Assembly (NCBI GenBank): GCA_948099385.1
Contig: CANUEZ040000199.1
Location: forward strand, 506,001-570,000
Length of the DNA stretch: 64,000 nt
Direction: 5' to 3'
Origin: Fasciola hepatica
Lineage: Eukaryota > Platyhelminthes > Trematoda > Plagiorchiida > Fasciolidae
Shown: one piece after another, positions 10,541 through 22,599 of the stretch
Numbering within the stretch: position 1 is the first letter of the stretch
Layout: the number at the start of each line of letters is the position of its first letter
Notes under the pieces: model-generated
Database searches by the model: none
Seen by the model: only the letters and a program-made list of their open reading frames with translations
Told to the model about the DNA's origin: nothing
Position numbers and translations under genes: made by a program

Positions 10541-13090
10541 GGAATGCAACTTACACTTTAAACCCCGGAAAATTTGTCACCTCAACTCTTTGCCGAAAAA
10601 CGTGTGGCGTTCATTCCCACCAACCAACACTCTTCTCGTCTTGGCAACCCATGTTCGTCTTTATGATTGCCATCGATTTTGGTGTGCTCCTCTCGGCGTA
10701 CATTCTCAGCTTCTCACAAATTGCGGCTACTATCCACTGGCTGCCACTTCCACTGTCACTGTTTATTTCCTCACCGAAGTTCGACAGACGTTGAACTTCG
10801 TAGAAATATATTTCTCGGTCCTCTGGAAGTCAATTCTGTGACTAGTAATCATTTGCCATCTCCACCACCCCAAATGCTCGTTTTCACAGTGCCAGTCGAT
10901 GTCTGTATCCTGATCTCGGTGGGCCGCTTGACCCCTTCACATTTATACGTCTCAGATATATTCTTCATGCAGCTTTGCCGGAGTCATACCTCAAAGTACC
11001 TGCCAAAATGGTCAACAAGTTGTACACTTACCGTTCAACTGCAATGAAGTCACTATTTCGTGCTGTTCATCCTTGCAGTCGCTCTCAGCGCATCCAAGAT
11101 TGATTCACTACCCAATTACTACCTTCATGATGATGAATCATCATCCACCAGCCGAATGCTCTCCTGTCCTCCGTCGGCCTTTCTTTCATCAATTTGACAT
11201 TCCCTCTCTTCCATAAGATGTGTCACTCGTCCTTTTTCTGTGAATCATTTTACTTCATATGATGTATGTATGCTATTTCGTGAGCGACTAGCATCCACGC
11301 TCTCTGTTGTTGCACCCCAACCCTGTTAGTTGCTTCTCATGAAGCATCGGTTACATGTTATTACGACAGGACACACCTGATGCAGCTTTCATTTAAAGCG
11401 AGTACCATTCCATCATCATTTCGGTGAACTTTACATCTTTGTATTCGCTGTAACTTTCCGCACCTCATATGTTTTGCCTTCTATTTTCCAGTTGCCATCT
11501 CTCGACCACATAACCTACGCAAACACTTCGCTCCCCATCACCTGTAACCTTCTGAGCTTACCATCAGCGACCCTCGGTTGTCCTCCAATCTCCCTGGAAC
11601 TCTTGCTCGTTTGATGTACAACTGAGCTCACCGGTATGGACATCCAATTTCAATTGCCATGTCGGCCGACTGTCCTCATGTTACCCTAAATCCTATGTTC
11701 CGACCCCGTCTTCCTGTCGAACCTACTGGGTTTGTGGCTCTCTTCACCATTGTCCTATTCTCCATAGTTTATAACAAACAGTCGGACTGTCATCGACTCC
11801 CCACTCCATTTCCACATGTGCAAGTCATCCGCCCCAGCAATCGCGCTTCAGATCAGTCTAAAACCACTGTTCCGCCCCCCTGTTATTACTTCTCACCGTA
11901 CCTAAATGGATGTGGATAACCTGCCCGATGCTAGCCTGCTCTCCTCTGGCCATTTCTAACTTCGTCTCAACTAAAATCGCACCCGCTCTAATTTCGACTT
12001 GCTGTGCACTGTTCCTGTGATTGCCTTCGCTGGCATCATGACATCAAGGTTTCCAGTTTTACATCAGTGCAGTTTTCAACAGATTTTCTGTCGATCTGCT
12101 CTCGCGACCGTGTCGACCATATGTGAACCCCTGGGAATCTTGCTTTCATTCCTGCTGCAGTTGGTTGCGTGTCGCAACTATGAAGCCGACTATGATCGTC
12201 ACTGAGCTATGCGACATCCTGACATTGAAAACTAATTTTTACTGCCTTCTCTGCCAGGCTGTTTATTTTTGTTCTGAATCCGATGGCTCATCCTCGTTTC
12301 TCTTGTCAAAATTATTGGTCCCATAGCCGTCGTCCCACCTTTGCCGCGTGATCAGATTATCAAAACAGTCATCAGGTCACTTATCTACATTCTACTCCAA
12401 CATCGCTCTTGTACGCTATTTGCCCTGCGGAAGTAGCCTAACCCGCTGCACGTTGACTTACTGTTACAACTCCATATCTTTATTGTTACTTCGTTTCACA
12501 CCCATATCAACGAAAATAAACCGCTGAACTTTTACCGGCTCATAACTGCCCATTTCTTCCATCACCACTCTTGAAAGCCCTCCATCTATCTATCGGATTT
12601 GCTGGTCCCCTTCCTTATGATTGCCTATGTCGGCATCGCACCATCAAATTCTACCACCACATTGGCCGTTGGTTCATAAAACGTGATATTTGAAGATCCA
12701 TTCTCGTGCATCCTTGAGTTTTCTATCCATATATTTTCACACTGTGCTTCCTGCAAACAACTCTTCGATTTCCTTTAGTGAACATTTTTTCTTCTCCCCT
12801 CGTTTTTTGATATATAACCTTGATTTACCCGGGAATTTCTTGGTTGTGTATATTTCCGTTACTATTTACTTATCTACTACATTTTTAACCGTTCCAAACA
12901 CAGTCGACCTATCCGGTTATTTAAACTTGGCCTTCAAATTTACCGGGCACTAATATTGTTTTAGTCTACCACAACATTCACCTCAATATCACGTGCACAC
13001 ATATTGCGCCCTTTTGCAAACTCCGATCTTGACATCTCTCGAATCATTTGATCGTGCGCTCTAGCGTGCTTCGGGAGCATTCGAAATATG
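10541..13090. other. No gene recognised (2.5 kb)
   Basis: The plus strand is pyrimidine-rich, the mirror image of the AG-rich LINE 3'UTRs elsewhere. It may therefore be a diverged plus-oriented LINE 3'UTR. Open frames are short and lack recognisable motifs. I could not match it to a specific copy by eye. Confidence 0.3.
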
Positions 13091-14220
13091 CCATTATTAT
13101 AAATTATAAGCGGGCTACCTTTGAGTCTTCTATGAACACTTTCAGCAATAATCCTTTCGGATTTTCGCGAGCTGGAGAAGATTAGGAGGCAATATACAAG
13201 AAGCGGTCTGGCATATACTTAGAACATGTAAAGAATGCTCTTCCTAAGCCAAAATGATCTGACCAGGAGACCTAGACAATTTTGGGGCTAATCCGTTTCG
13301 AAGGCGACATGTTCGGAGGAGCTGAAAGAGCGAGAATAACTTAGGCCAAGGTTGAGGCCTAATAACTAGTTGGTAATGTGATCCGTAACTATTTTTCCAT
13401 CATTCTAGGTGAAAGGGGTATGCATCATAGAGCAAAAGTTACACTACTTACGCGAAGGTCTCTTTCCATTATTTAGAACGATTATCGCGGGCTTCCAATA
13501 AGCAGGTACGGCGCTACAATTAAGTGAAAGAGCGAAGGGGTTAAGCAGCAAGAGGGAAATCCTATCCGTCATTGTCAAGAGCAACTGGCGTTAAACTGTC
13601 GGGGCCTAACCGAGGGAAGGGTTAGCTATGAGATAATAGCTTAGTAATACGTCTTGCATCGAAAGGTGTGGTAGAAAGGGCGGAGTCAATGATCAGTAAA
13701 GATCGGAAAGCTACAATGGCAGTAGATGGAGCCTAGGCTGAGGCGGAGAAAGCATTGCAGAATTTAGCTATAAAAGGTGGGATGTGACAGATAAACCATT
13801 ACGCAGGATCAGGACTTAGAAGTCAGCCTTCGGATCAGCTCTTCTGGATTTATGCAATAAAGAAAGAGGCTAGGAATTATTCGGATGTCTCAAGGCCTTG
13901 GCTTCCATGTCACGAAGAAGCGTATTATCCTGACAAATAACAATTGGGGAGAAGAGGCCTAATTGAATAAAAATTGAAAAGTTGTCGGCATTATGTTTGT
14001 TTCAAAAGCCCATGGTAATTCTTGTAGATTGGCGAGACAGGGAATGTTTTTAAGGCACGGCCTGCAAAGTATAAGACAATTGGTTCATACAGTCGGAAAA
14101 CCAGTAGAAAATATCCTCAGCAATCTGAGGGGCATGAGTGAGAGAATAATCTTGTTAGTCTTCTTGGCAAATAAGCGTGACTATCAGAGTCCAAATTTTG
14201 CATAGGAATGTTCTGTTGTG

Positions 14221-14826
14221 TGAAAGGTATGTGAGATCGGGAAGGTTGCCAAGGGACAGGTGGCAGGCAACCGTTTTATGGTCACTGCCGGGAAAATTTT
14301 ACATTAATGACACGCGGTGAGATGCGTGTTTCAAGTAAATATCAGATCTAATATGTTCCCACTTCTGGCATGTTGGAATCACGTTGTGTTCGGCCACCAA
14401 TATGAATACAATAAATTAGGTCCAAAAGACTGGGAGGAACCGAGAGGGTAGGTCAACAAACTTGAGGGAGATGAAATTCACCCGCAATAAGCATGATACC
14501 AGAACGAGGGAAAGAGAGGTATTCAAATGGTCTGATAAAAAGCGGTAACAAGGAACTGGGAAAATTTGGCAAGCGATACACACAACCGATGTAAAGAACA
14601 GTGCTTTGGGGACTGATAATGTGCCAGAGAGAATCAGGAACAGGTTGTATCCTACCAAAGATAGTTGATCATTGGAACGGTCCTCAGAGAGCCAGAATTC
14701 CGCTATCAAGACAATGTCGCAATTATATGTGGGGACAATTTTTTTCAGGTGCAGGAGTTTACCAAGAATAGAACGAGAGTTGATTGGGGCTAAAGATATG
14801 CCACTTGTGAGAGTTGGTGCAGGCAC
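14221..14826 (-). pseudogene. Endonuclease domain of LINE copy I (broken)
   Basis: Read from 14,826: INSRSILGKLLHLKKIV (compare LNARSIVNKM in the intact copy), DIVLIAEFWLSEDRS (catalytic Glu), then with frame changes LIAGEFHLPQVC (normally AGDFNAP), PSLLDLIYCI and PGSDHKTVACHLS (catalytic His). Frame breaks and the changed GDFN motif indicate a pseudogene. Confidence 0.6.
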
Positions 14827-15524
14827 ACCGGAAACACTGTAAGTTGGAAAAGGACAAGCTATCGCGGTTGGGAGAAGTGGATGACAGAGTCAAAGGGGGA
14901 TACGTGAGATTTGATACCAGTAGAGGTTCAGCCGGGGTGGCTTCCAGCTGAACTGGAGTAAATGGGGCAATGAGGGTCCGATGAGGGGTAGAATAGTTGG
15001 GCTTCAACGAAGGGGGAAATGTCGGAGTAAAGGTAAAAACTTGTGGAATTTGGTAAATCGATAGTAGACAGGGGTGATCAGGAGCAGCTCGGAAATACCG
15101 GTCAGTCGGAATCGAGCATTAACTGAAAGGGTTTGCAGAGGGCACGGTTGATAATGTTTGAGAAATGGGGGCATAGAGGGGTAGACTAAGCTGCGCGTTC
15201 TGAGAGGGGTAGGGTGAATTGGGCGCAACACCAAAAATGGAGCACTCAGTATCGGGAGCAGTAGAGATGGTTGTCAGGTGGGGAGTACGACGCGAGGCGG
15301 AGTGGACGGCTTGTGGAGGCCGTATTTTGGTATTGGCATGCGGCGAATGCGGTCAATCTTTGGGGGCCACCGACATATAGGAGCATATGCTACTTTCCAA
15401 GGTCGCAGCCGGATTTAATGCGTTAAGGAGGTTGATCTAAGAGGAGACGGTTGAATGTAGGGGGGATTTGTGAAAAGAGTGGAACGACTGGTAGGCCTAT
15501 CCCTCGGACGGCGATTAGTTTGCC

Positions 15525-15569
<45 letters not shown>

Positions 15570-15592
15570 TTAATAATAATATTAATAATAAT
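15525..15592. repeat. (AAT)n microsatellite, LINE 3' tail
   Basis: About 68 bp of nearly pure AAT repeat with two ATT slips. It abuts TTTATTTCTGGACC and a CATGAATTCATG palindrome, i.e. the same tail-plus-hairpin arrangement as at 352-400, 22,600 and 38,946. A poly-Leu frame across it on the minus strand is an artefact of the repeat. Confidence 0.85.
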
Positions 15593-16030
15593 GGTTTATT
15601 TCTGGACCGTGTTCGAGAGGCATGCATGAATTCATGATCAGCGTTTACAAATTCACTGAATGAGATGGGAAATTCACAAACCTCAAAGAGGGATTCGCAC
15701 ATCACAGCAGCAATGAAATAAGGCTGAGGAGGGTTCAAATGAAACAAAGCGACAAAAGAGTACACGGCAAACACGGATCAACTTCGGGTCAACCGCGGCA
15801 ATAGGATTGAACCGGTCGGATGTAGGGATGTTATGACGGACATTGGCTTAGGACGCAGGAGAGCCAATATTCACAAGAATGATGCAAGGAAATGGTCAGT
15901 AATGCATACTCTAGTTCAATTAAAAAGGTAATTGGTGTTGATACAAAGGAGGCAGTCAAGGATTTCAACGAGGGTTCGCAGAGGAATACTAATTTTCATA
16001 GATTAGTAGACATGAAAAAGAATAGCACCC
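15593..16030 (-). mobile_element. Short 3' fragment of an AAT-tailed LINE nested in copy I
   Basis: It begins at the AAT tail with GGCATGCATGAATTCATGATCAG, then AAATTCACTGAATGAGATGGG, a diverged version of the hairpin-bearing 3' end at 38,965-39,050. It has no coding capacity. The right boundary (about 16,030) is where the ORF1 sequence of copy I resumes and is approximate. Confidence 0.45.
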
Positions 16031-16900
16031 CCGAAAGGGTGAGGCAACTTCCATGAGAAGTAGTGTGCGTCATCTAGGGTCGGCAGTTCGCCGCTGGCGG
16101 AAGGTAGAGGGAACAGAGAGCGAATTAGAGTTGTGGATGCGCACAACGGGCGATAAAGTGGATGAGCGAGGCAGCAGTTCTCTTTCACTGGGTGGCGATA
16201 AGAGAGGAGAAACGGACACGTCTAGGTCAACAGCAATGGGATCAGATTTCAACGAGTCCAGGGCGAAGGCAGTTGAGGAGGCAGTAGGTGGTTGTGAAGA
16301 ATCGGAAGGCACGTGTGAAGATACAGTGGCTGGGACCTGCGAAGAAGCGGTGGAGTGGTCAGTTGTCTGTGCCGGAAGCCCAATATCATCAGGCGACATA
16401 CCCGTGGGGAAATTCAAGAGATATCTGGTAGTTGCTCTTCGAAGAGAGGCTTCGGCTTCGGCCATTTTCGCTTTTCCAAGGGAACTAGGGGCTATATTGT
16501 TACGCATTTTGGTGAACTCTTTGGTGGATAGGGCATCTAAATATCACATAGGGATTGGGCAGTTGAAGTGCTGAGCGCGTTTACACAGCCTTGATACTTT
16601 ACAAGTGGGGAGGGCCATTCCACATGCATTCAACAACGTATGCTCGACATACTCGAGGGGTATTCCCTCTGGGACATTGAACATGACTGCATTACGGAAG
16701 TTTCTCACTCTCATGGGACTTCGGATGCAACAGTGTTGATAAGGCGGCTGCAGCCGTTGTCAGGTCACGTAGGGTAGAAAGCTCAATGCGTTCAGTGGTG
16801 CACAGTGAAGATGCGAGTTTAGATACAGTGTCTTCTTACTTTATAAGCTGAGACTTTATATGAGAAATGTTTTGGTCTAAAGCAGCTGTTCTTTCCGTCA

Positions 16901-18630
16901 CTATGTTAAAAAAGTATTAGAGGTAAACCGAATGTAGTTTCAAGGCCGCGGAAGTTTGAAAAAGCATATTTTTTCTAATAACCGGAGTAAAAGAGGATGA
17001 GGCATTATTGGAAGACTTCTTTACTACAAGTGGCGTTTTGAAGTAACAAGAAGACGTTGTGAGTAAAGTGAAACATTGGAGGCCCAGTAGATCCAGGTTA
17101 CGATTTACCGCTAAGAGAAATTTCCTGAATACCTTCAGGTTAATGAAATGTCCTTAGAAGCAGCAATTTTTAACATTGCCTAAGATAGCTGAGTGGAAAC
17201 CATACCGATAACAGCACGCAAAACGACCTGGTGTAGCGCGGTCAATGTAAGGGTAAACGCCTTTACATATAACAAAATATTATTCAGCTAAGTTCCGTCC
17301 AACGGTGAGTCGCCGGTATTTTATTTATTGATGTTCGTGTTTGCCACCGACGCCAGGCCACGGATCAAGGCACAGGCATGGACGGGCTCACCAGACATGG
17401 CTCAAACTTCATAAGGAAAATGTTGTGGATTAGTGGGCATGAATGGACAAAGATGGCATTGGTTGACGAATTGGGAATAGTGGACTGAGAATACACTGGT
17501 GTTAATAGAACTCTGGTCATTGTTCGGGTACTACGAGTCGACATGAAGGGAACCGTTTAGGGGTAGAAGGTAAGTAATTGTTGGGGCGGTGCATCATGTC
17601 CTCTGATGTAGGGGACACACCGCGCGGTCAGGTGGGGTATTGTTTTCTTTTAACCCGGATAACGACATAGTGGTCACGATGGCGGGCCATGTAAGGGGTT
17701 CTATATAGCATCGGCCAGAGTTAGTACAAGTTCAAGCCATAGCTATCCGAGGCGGAAAGTAGTCCAATCTTATCAGTCGATTCGGCGAATCTGTGCGATA
17801 ATCCGGGAGTAATGTCAAATGGACCGCTGGCTATTCAGCTAAGGAGCATGATCCGAAAGAGATCGAGGACGTTGCAGTCCGGAGGATGTTCCAGCCTGGG
17901 GGTTTCAACTAACGTTTCAATACAGATCGAACAATTAAAATTTTGGTGAAAGGATTAAAAATGGCCTGGAATAAGTGGTGATATCGGAAGTGTGCCGGTG
18001 GTTCTGGCTGTAGATTATGATAGCAAATGGAGACAATATATAATAAACTAGGCCTATTTGCATGAATACGACAAGGATGAGGCCTCAATATAGCGATCGA
18101 TGTTGCATGCTTCATGCAACGGACAAGATTTTAAAGTCGTAATTTCTAGCAACAGGCTTGGTGAAGGTGCGTTGAAGGGAAGAGGTCTCAGTTTCAATCT
18201 CAAATATACGTCAGCAAGCTGATGAAGTAGCGGACCACAGGTGAGCTCCGCGTATAGGCATTCAAAAACGTGAGTCTTGATAGACTTCAGGGTGTAAGCC
18301 TCTTCTAACTCCAAAAACTCTTGCGCGAAGGGCAAAAATAAACAGCCTGCCGTCAGAATCGGCGAACCTTTACCGACGGGTATTATTTGACTAGTGTTTC
18401 ATCCATTTTGTCACCTGATGCCTCCGGTTCTTCTGTCCATCAGATCTGGGATATTATCTTTCGGTCTTGTGCTGCTCTTAGGTGCTGACATAGCATCAAT
18501 TACATGGGCTTATTTGAAAGCCACACGCTTTGTCTGCTTTTGCCCCGTAGACTGCTCAAGGTTTCTGTGATAGGAGTCACAAACCTCACCTGCAGATCAG
18601 AACAACTGCTAGGCCCGATACCTCAAAAAG
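16901..18630. other. No gene recognised (1.7 kb)
   Basis: No open frame has recognisable motifs. If the endonuclease remnant at 18.6-19.3 kb belongs to a full LINE, its RT would be expected here on the minus strand, but I cannot see RT motifs. Confidence 0.3.
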
Positions 18631-18639
18631 AACAATCCA

Positions 18640-19270
18640 CTCACCTCCGGGTCAGACGACGGTAGGCCTTTGCAAGAGGTCTGCAAAAACTTAGTGGGGG
18701 GTAGGTATTCAGGTGTAAGATACCACCACAAAAGACCTCGCAAACCCTTTTCAAATGGTAGTCGAGATCCGAATCCTCGGGAAACCAGCTGACGCCTGAA
18801 GCAGCTCTCTCGGCTTTTGCGGATGGTGATGGCAAAATGTTACGTTCGACGAGTAGTCCGGGGGCTGGACGAGGACAGCCACGCCAATGAACTTGAGCCC
18901 CCTGTCGTCAATCCTCCCGAGTGAAGCGAGACATTCGATCCCTCTAGCATCGGAGCTCCTGAGGGGCGTCACCAGATCCAAGATGAAGCCCCAGTTAAAG
19001 CGCCTCCGGGTAGACTGCAGAAATTATTGCCAGCTACCGTACCGTCTTCAGTGAATCTCAGGAGAAAGGATATGGCTCAGTCGTGGTTCTACGTGATTTT
19101 CAGTCATTATGCTGGGCACTAAAGTGACCCAGGATGAAGCGGTTGCCATCGCCAGCACATCCGCGAAAAGACGTCAGTGTATCCTGAAGATCAGCTGCGG
19201 GTGTCCGATAAACGAACCCAACAGCCTTGAAGCCTCCAGCTTTTGGCTTATTACGGCACCAAGAGGCTCT
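18640..19270 (-). pseudogene. LINE endonuclease remnant (jockey/CR1-like)
   Basis: Minus-strand frames show KAVGFVYRTPAADLQDTLTS, RFILGHFSAQHND (from GDFNAPH) and ARGIECLASLGRIDDRGLKF followed by VAVLVQP. Together they follow the order of an EN C-terminal half (VYRPP, GDFNAPH, then the LPPLGSSDH region). The catalytic Asp and His positions are altered and stops intervene. It differs from the EN of the AAT-tailed family and may belong to the group of the RT at 39.2-40.9 kb. Confidence 0.4.
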
Positions 19271-20297
19271 GCAAATAATAATGCTGGTTTATTTCGGAGA
19301 TTCCCTAGACATGCTTGCCTGTATGATCACATGGCACAAGTGAGTTCACAGTTGGGATTCTTGGATAGTCAACTAGATATACGTAGTACAGGGGAGTGTG
19401 GATGATTCGGTGGTCGCATGAAGAAATGCCCGGCAAAATCGAATTTAAAGGCCAGATTTTGGATGTAGCGGATTGTTGCCGTTCTGTAAGTCATTGTCTC
19501 TTTTCTGCTCCTTTTGTTTACAAGACATTTCGGTCAAGTCCTCGAGAAAGAACACCGACGAAGCGAGGTTGACCCACCCCCTTAAATGTTGACCTCGAAC
19601 CCTCCCTGAACTGTATGGATGCCCCGACAGGACACTGAACCCTAAATTCCGGTATCCATCTAAGCCTCGCTTTATGACGTTCTTTGCCAGTAGAGTCTCA
19701 CTGATTCGCCGACTTCGTCCTCTAATGCGACCAGCCCTGTGTTGTCATTGAGTACTTGAATCTGTGTGACTATACTTTTCAGACTCAGGGGACACTGTGT
19801 ATACCAGTGGCACCGCCCAATGAAGAGCGAAATCGGCTTTGTGGCCGAGATAAGTAATAAAGTGCAGCAAGAATGGGAGCTAGGTGCCAGGGACGTCGGA
19901 TACGATCGATATAATGTCTCATGAGAAAATTGGCCCACAAAACTCTTTTGAACGGAGCACCAAAGATAAGTTGGGAAAGTTGTTATTTGTCACTCGTAGG
20001 CTTTCGAACCGATAGTTCTAATGATCCGTGTAGAAGAGAAAAAGTTGTTCCGAAGGAATCGCAAGGCTTTCTCTGGAAAGAAGAAGTGCGCAGATGGAGC
20101 AGGAGTTATGACGCATTCCGAAGCGATCTCGGTTCTGACACAGAAATTCCGATCTACCACAAACTCAGCACTTGATATCCAGCTAGGGGTTGCGGAGACA
20201 ACGAGCATAGTGGGATGTGGAGTAGGTGCCCAGTCTTGGAATTCGGCGAGGCACAGTTAAAATATTTGATAGCTGAGTCGAACGGGGTTCTAGTAAG
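19271..20297. other. No gene recognised
   Basis: Short frames only, with no motif I can name. A short AAT run at 20,298-20,313 marks the start of the next probable LINE 3' end. Confidence 0.3.
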
Positions 20298-22599
20298 TAG
20301 TAGTAATAATAATGGAATATTGCTGGGCCATGGTCAAGACTCACGCGCAAGCGCATGATCATGGTGTACAGTGTTACTCTAAACGGTGAACCATACACGA
20401 ATTTCAAAAAAGAGAGTCGAAGACGTCAGAAACAAAACAATATAGCTGGAAATGGTTTGAATGGATTGAAACGATGATGGGTTGCGCGGCAAATACGGTT
20501 TGGTTTCAAATTCGAGTTGGTTGGTGGTGACCTGTGGAAATACAGAATGTGTCATGAAAATATAGTGTAAAGGATGCGTTTTAAACCGAAATGATGCAAA
20601 CCGTGGATGAAGGAGTCCTATTGGGGTTTCATGAACGGAATGAGTCATGAACATGAAAAGATGAAAGAAATGAGGGGGAGTACACTCGTGAACTTTAGTG
20701 AATCTGAGGAGAACGGCTCTGCGTGAAGACGATGTGAGCCCGGAATGATGGATATTCCCGGTCTCAATAAACGGAGTACGTAATGAAACAGGGAGACATG
20801 AACAAACTGTGTGTAAGTGCATTCGGAAACCTTGAGGAGTGTGGAGAAAACAGCGATCCACATAAAAGGTGAGTTTGGGTTCAGAATCAATAACCCGTAT
20901 CATTCAGAAAAAAAGGAGCGCAACTTGAAGGCCTTGAATCAGTGAAGAATCAATTTCAAGCCGGATAACGACCGAGAGAAGAACGAAACCTTGCGAAATT
21001 TATTGAGTGAAGACTCCTTTGTGTCGTATTTTGGCACTGTTATTGGATTGTTTCACATAAGACCAAGTTGATGCGCACCAGCTCGCGAGTATGTTTCATA
21101 AGGCGGGGTAGGATACGTGTGAATGAACCAGTAGCAGGTTGTTTGTGAACTGTTATTTGTGGAGATTCCAGCATTGACATCAGAAAGAGAGTTGTTGCAT
21201 TAAAAGACGCCTATCAATCTCTTGGCAAGCAGTTGGGAGTGCTTTCGGTCGTGTGGCTCGATTGAAATCCCGTTTGGTATGAAAAATTCCATTTAGGTCT
21301 CCGTCGGTACGGGTCAAAGTGTGGACCTTGGTCATCAAGAGTGGAGGCCGAGAGAGTAGGCGACGACAAACCTGAAATGAATGATATTAGCAGTATGGAC
21401 GTAGTTCAAGCTGCGGGTCATGATAATAAATGGCGACAATTATTATTGAACTGGCTGGGTGTATGTGGGCTGTCAGTGGCACGCCATATTCTGATCTGGG
21501 TTTCAGTTCAACAGTTTAAGTAACGTAGGGTTGCACGGGGTTGATAAGTACTACTACAGGCTAGCAAGGTAGCGTAAGTTGGGTGAGATACTGCGACTGT
21601 ATTCCAAGGAATAAATGGTTTGCACACAGTTAGAAGTTCTGAGAGACAATTGAGTAGGGTTGCAGAAGAAACCACCAGAGCATCGTTGGTGGTGCATTGG
21701 AGAAAAACGGCATCATGCAGAGAAACTGAGACGTAAGTTTGTCCATGCTCCCACTCGGTAGTGCCGGCCTACTGAGATTTAATTTGAAAGTGAGCCAAGA
21801 ATTCTCGTGACGTGGTGGTTGCATAGATATCATATTTATTATAAAATGGAGGGGAGATATTTAGTAGGGAATGGAAAATATGAACAGTTCTCCGTGTTCA
21901 ATTTTTGTAGATTCAAGTGAGGCAGGTATTGGTCATCTGTTGCCTCCATGTGCTATTCATGTCAGTGGGCTTAAAGTCCAAGCTGCGCTTATCATTGTAG
22001 TTGGCAGAGGCTGTTGTGACTGTTAGGTAGGGTTGCAAACCTAAACGTGGCTTGGATGCTAGGACATCGAAAAGGACGCTTCCTAAGGAAGATGACGGAA
22101 GATGGAGGGGTATGGATGGAAAAGGTGACCCATTTCCACTGTTCTTTTCTCTATTTCTCCTTTTCCGAGATTCACCGCGGTTGCAGTTATTCATCAGGTA
22201 CGTCTACAAGCTGTCCGTGTCAATGGATTGAAAGTCAGAACTATGGTGGCGATTGTATTTGACGTCGACATGCATGCTAGGTGCGCATATGGGGGGTATG
22301 GGGTGGCTGAAACTTGGAGCCAGAGGTGGATAAGCGAATGTGGAGAGTCCAGCGCGCTGTCACCCCAGCCAGTCTCGTGCGTGAAAACCAAAAGCTTTTC
22401 GACCGAACAAGGGCGATGTGGGGTTTTCCCTTTCGCAGGATCAGTTCTGAGCTGATGGAAGACATACCCATAAATGGAGGTTGCCCAATATCTTCACAGC
22501 CCGATGTCAGTGGTACTTGGCGATCGAATCGATCCCACTGGGTTTTTTTGTTTCCATTGTTATTTTCTAGTTTTTTTGTTTGTTTCCTAATAGAGGAGT
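20298..22599 (-). mobile_element. Probable diverged AAT-tailed LINE 3' region
   Basis: It starts with AGTAATAATAAT and, about 40 bp further, AAGCGCATGATCATGG, resembling the tail-plus-hairpin 3' end of the other copies. No RT or EN motif follows up to the next such tail at 22.6 kb, so it would be 3'UTR only. The weak similarity means this call is tentative. Confidence 0.3.

Larger units (their letters stand above)
14900..16890 (-). pseudogene. ORF1 of LINE copy I (interrupted)
   Basis: The minus strand from about 16,720 reads VRNFRNAVMFNVPEGIPLEY, then CKVSRLCKRAQHFNCPIPM and TKEFTKMRNNIAPSSLGKAK. This is clearly related to NAVVFNIPDRIPVEKVKHNL of the intact ORF1 at 46.4-48.0 kb. It continues as a Ser/Pro/Thr-rich stretch (16,507-16,070). 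An AAT-tailed insertion at about 15,525-16,030 and in-frame stops break it. Like the intact copy, it is probably an RNA-binding ORF1 protein with an RRM-like fold. Confidence 0.5.
13091..16900 (-). mobile_element. CR1-like LINE copy I, decayed, with a nested insertion
   Basis: Minus-strand order is ORF1 with RRM-like core (about 16.85-16.55 kb) and Pro/Ser-rich part (16.5-14.9 kb, interrupted at 15.5-16.0 kb), endonuclease (14.83-14.22 kb) and a degraded RT (about 13.7-13.1 kb). The RT thumb is visible at about 13,120-13,250 (VYARPLL, SSSRKSERIIAESVHRRLKG). The 3' side stops inside the RT near TTATTATAAATTATAA, so the normal 3'UTR is missing. Many stops and frameshifts are present. Confidence 0.55.

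Noticed and set aside
15415..15774. 119-codon minus-strand frame with a poly-Leu run
   Set aside because: The Leu/Ile run is translation of the (AAT)n microsatellite, and no recognisable domain flanks it.
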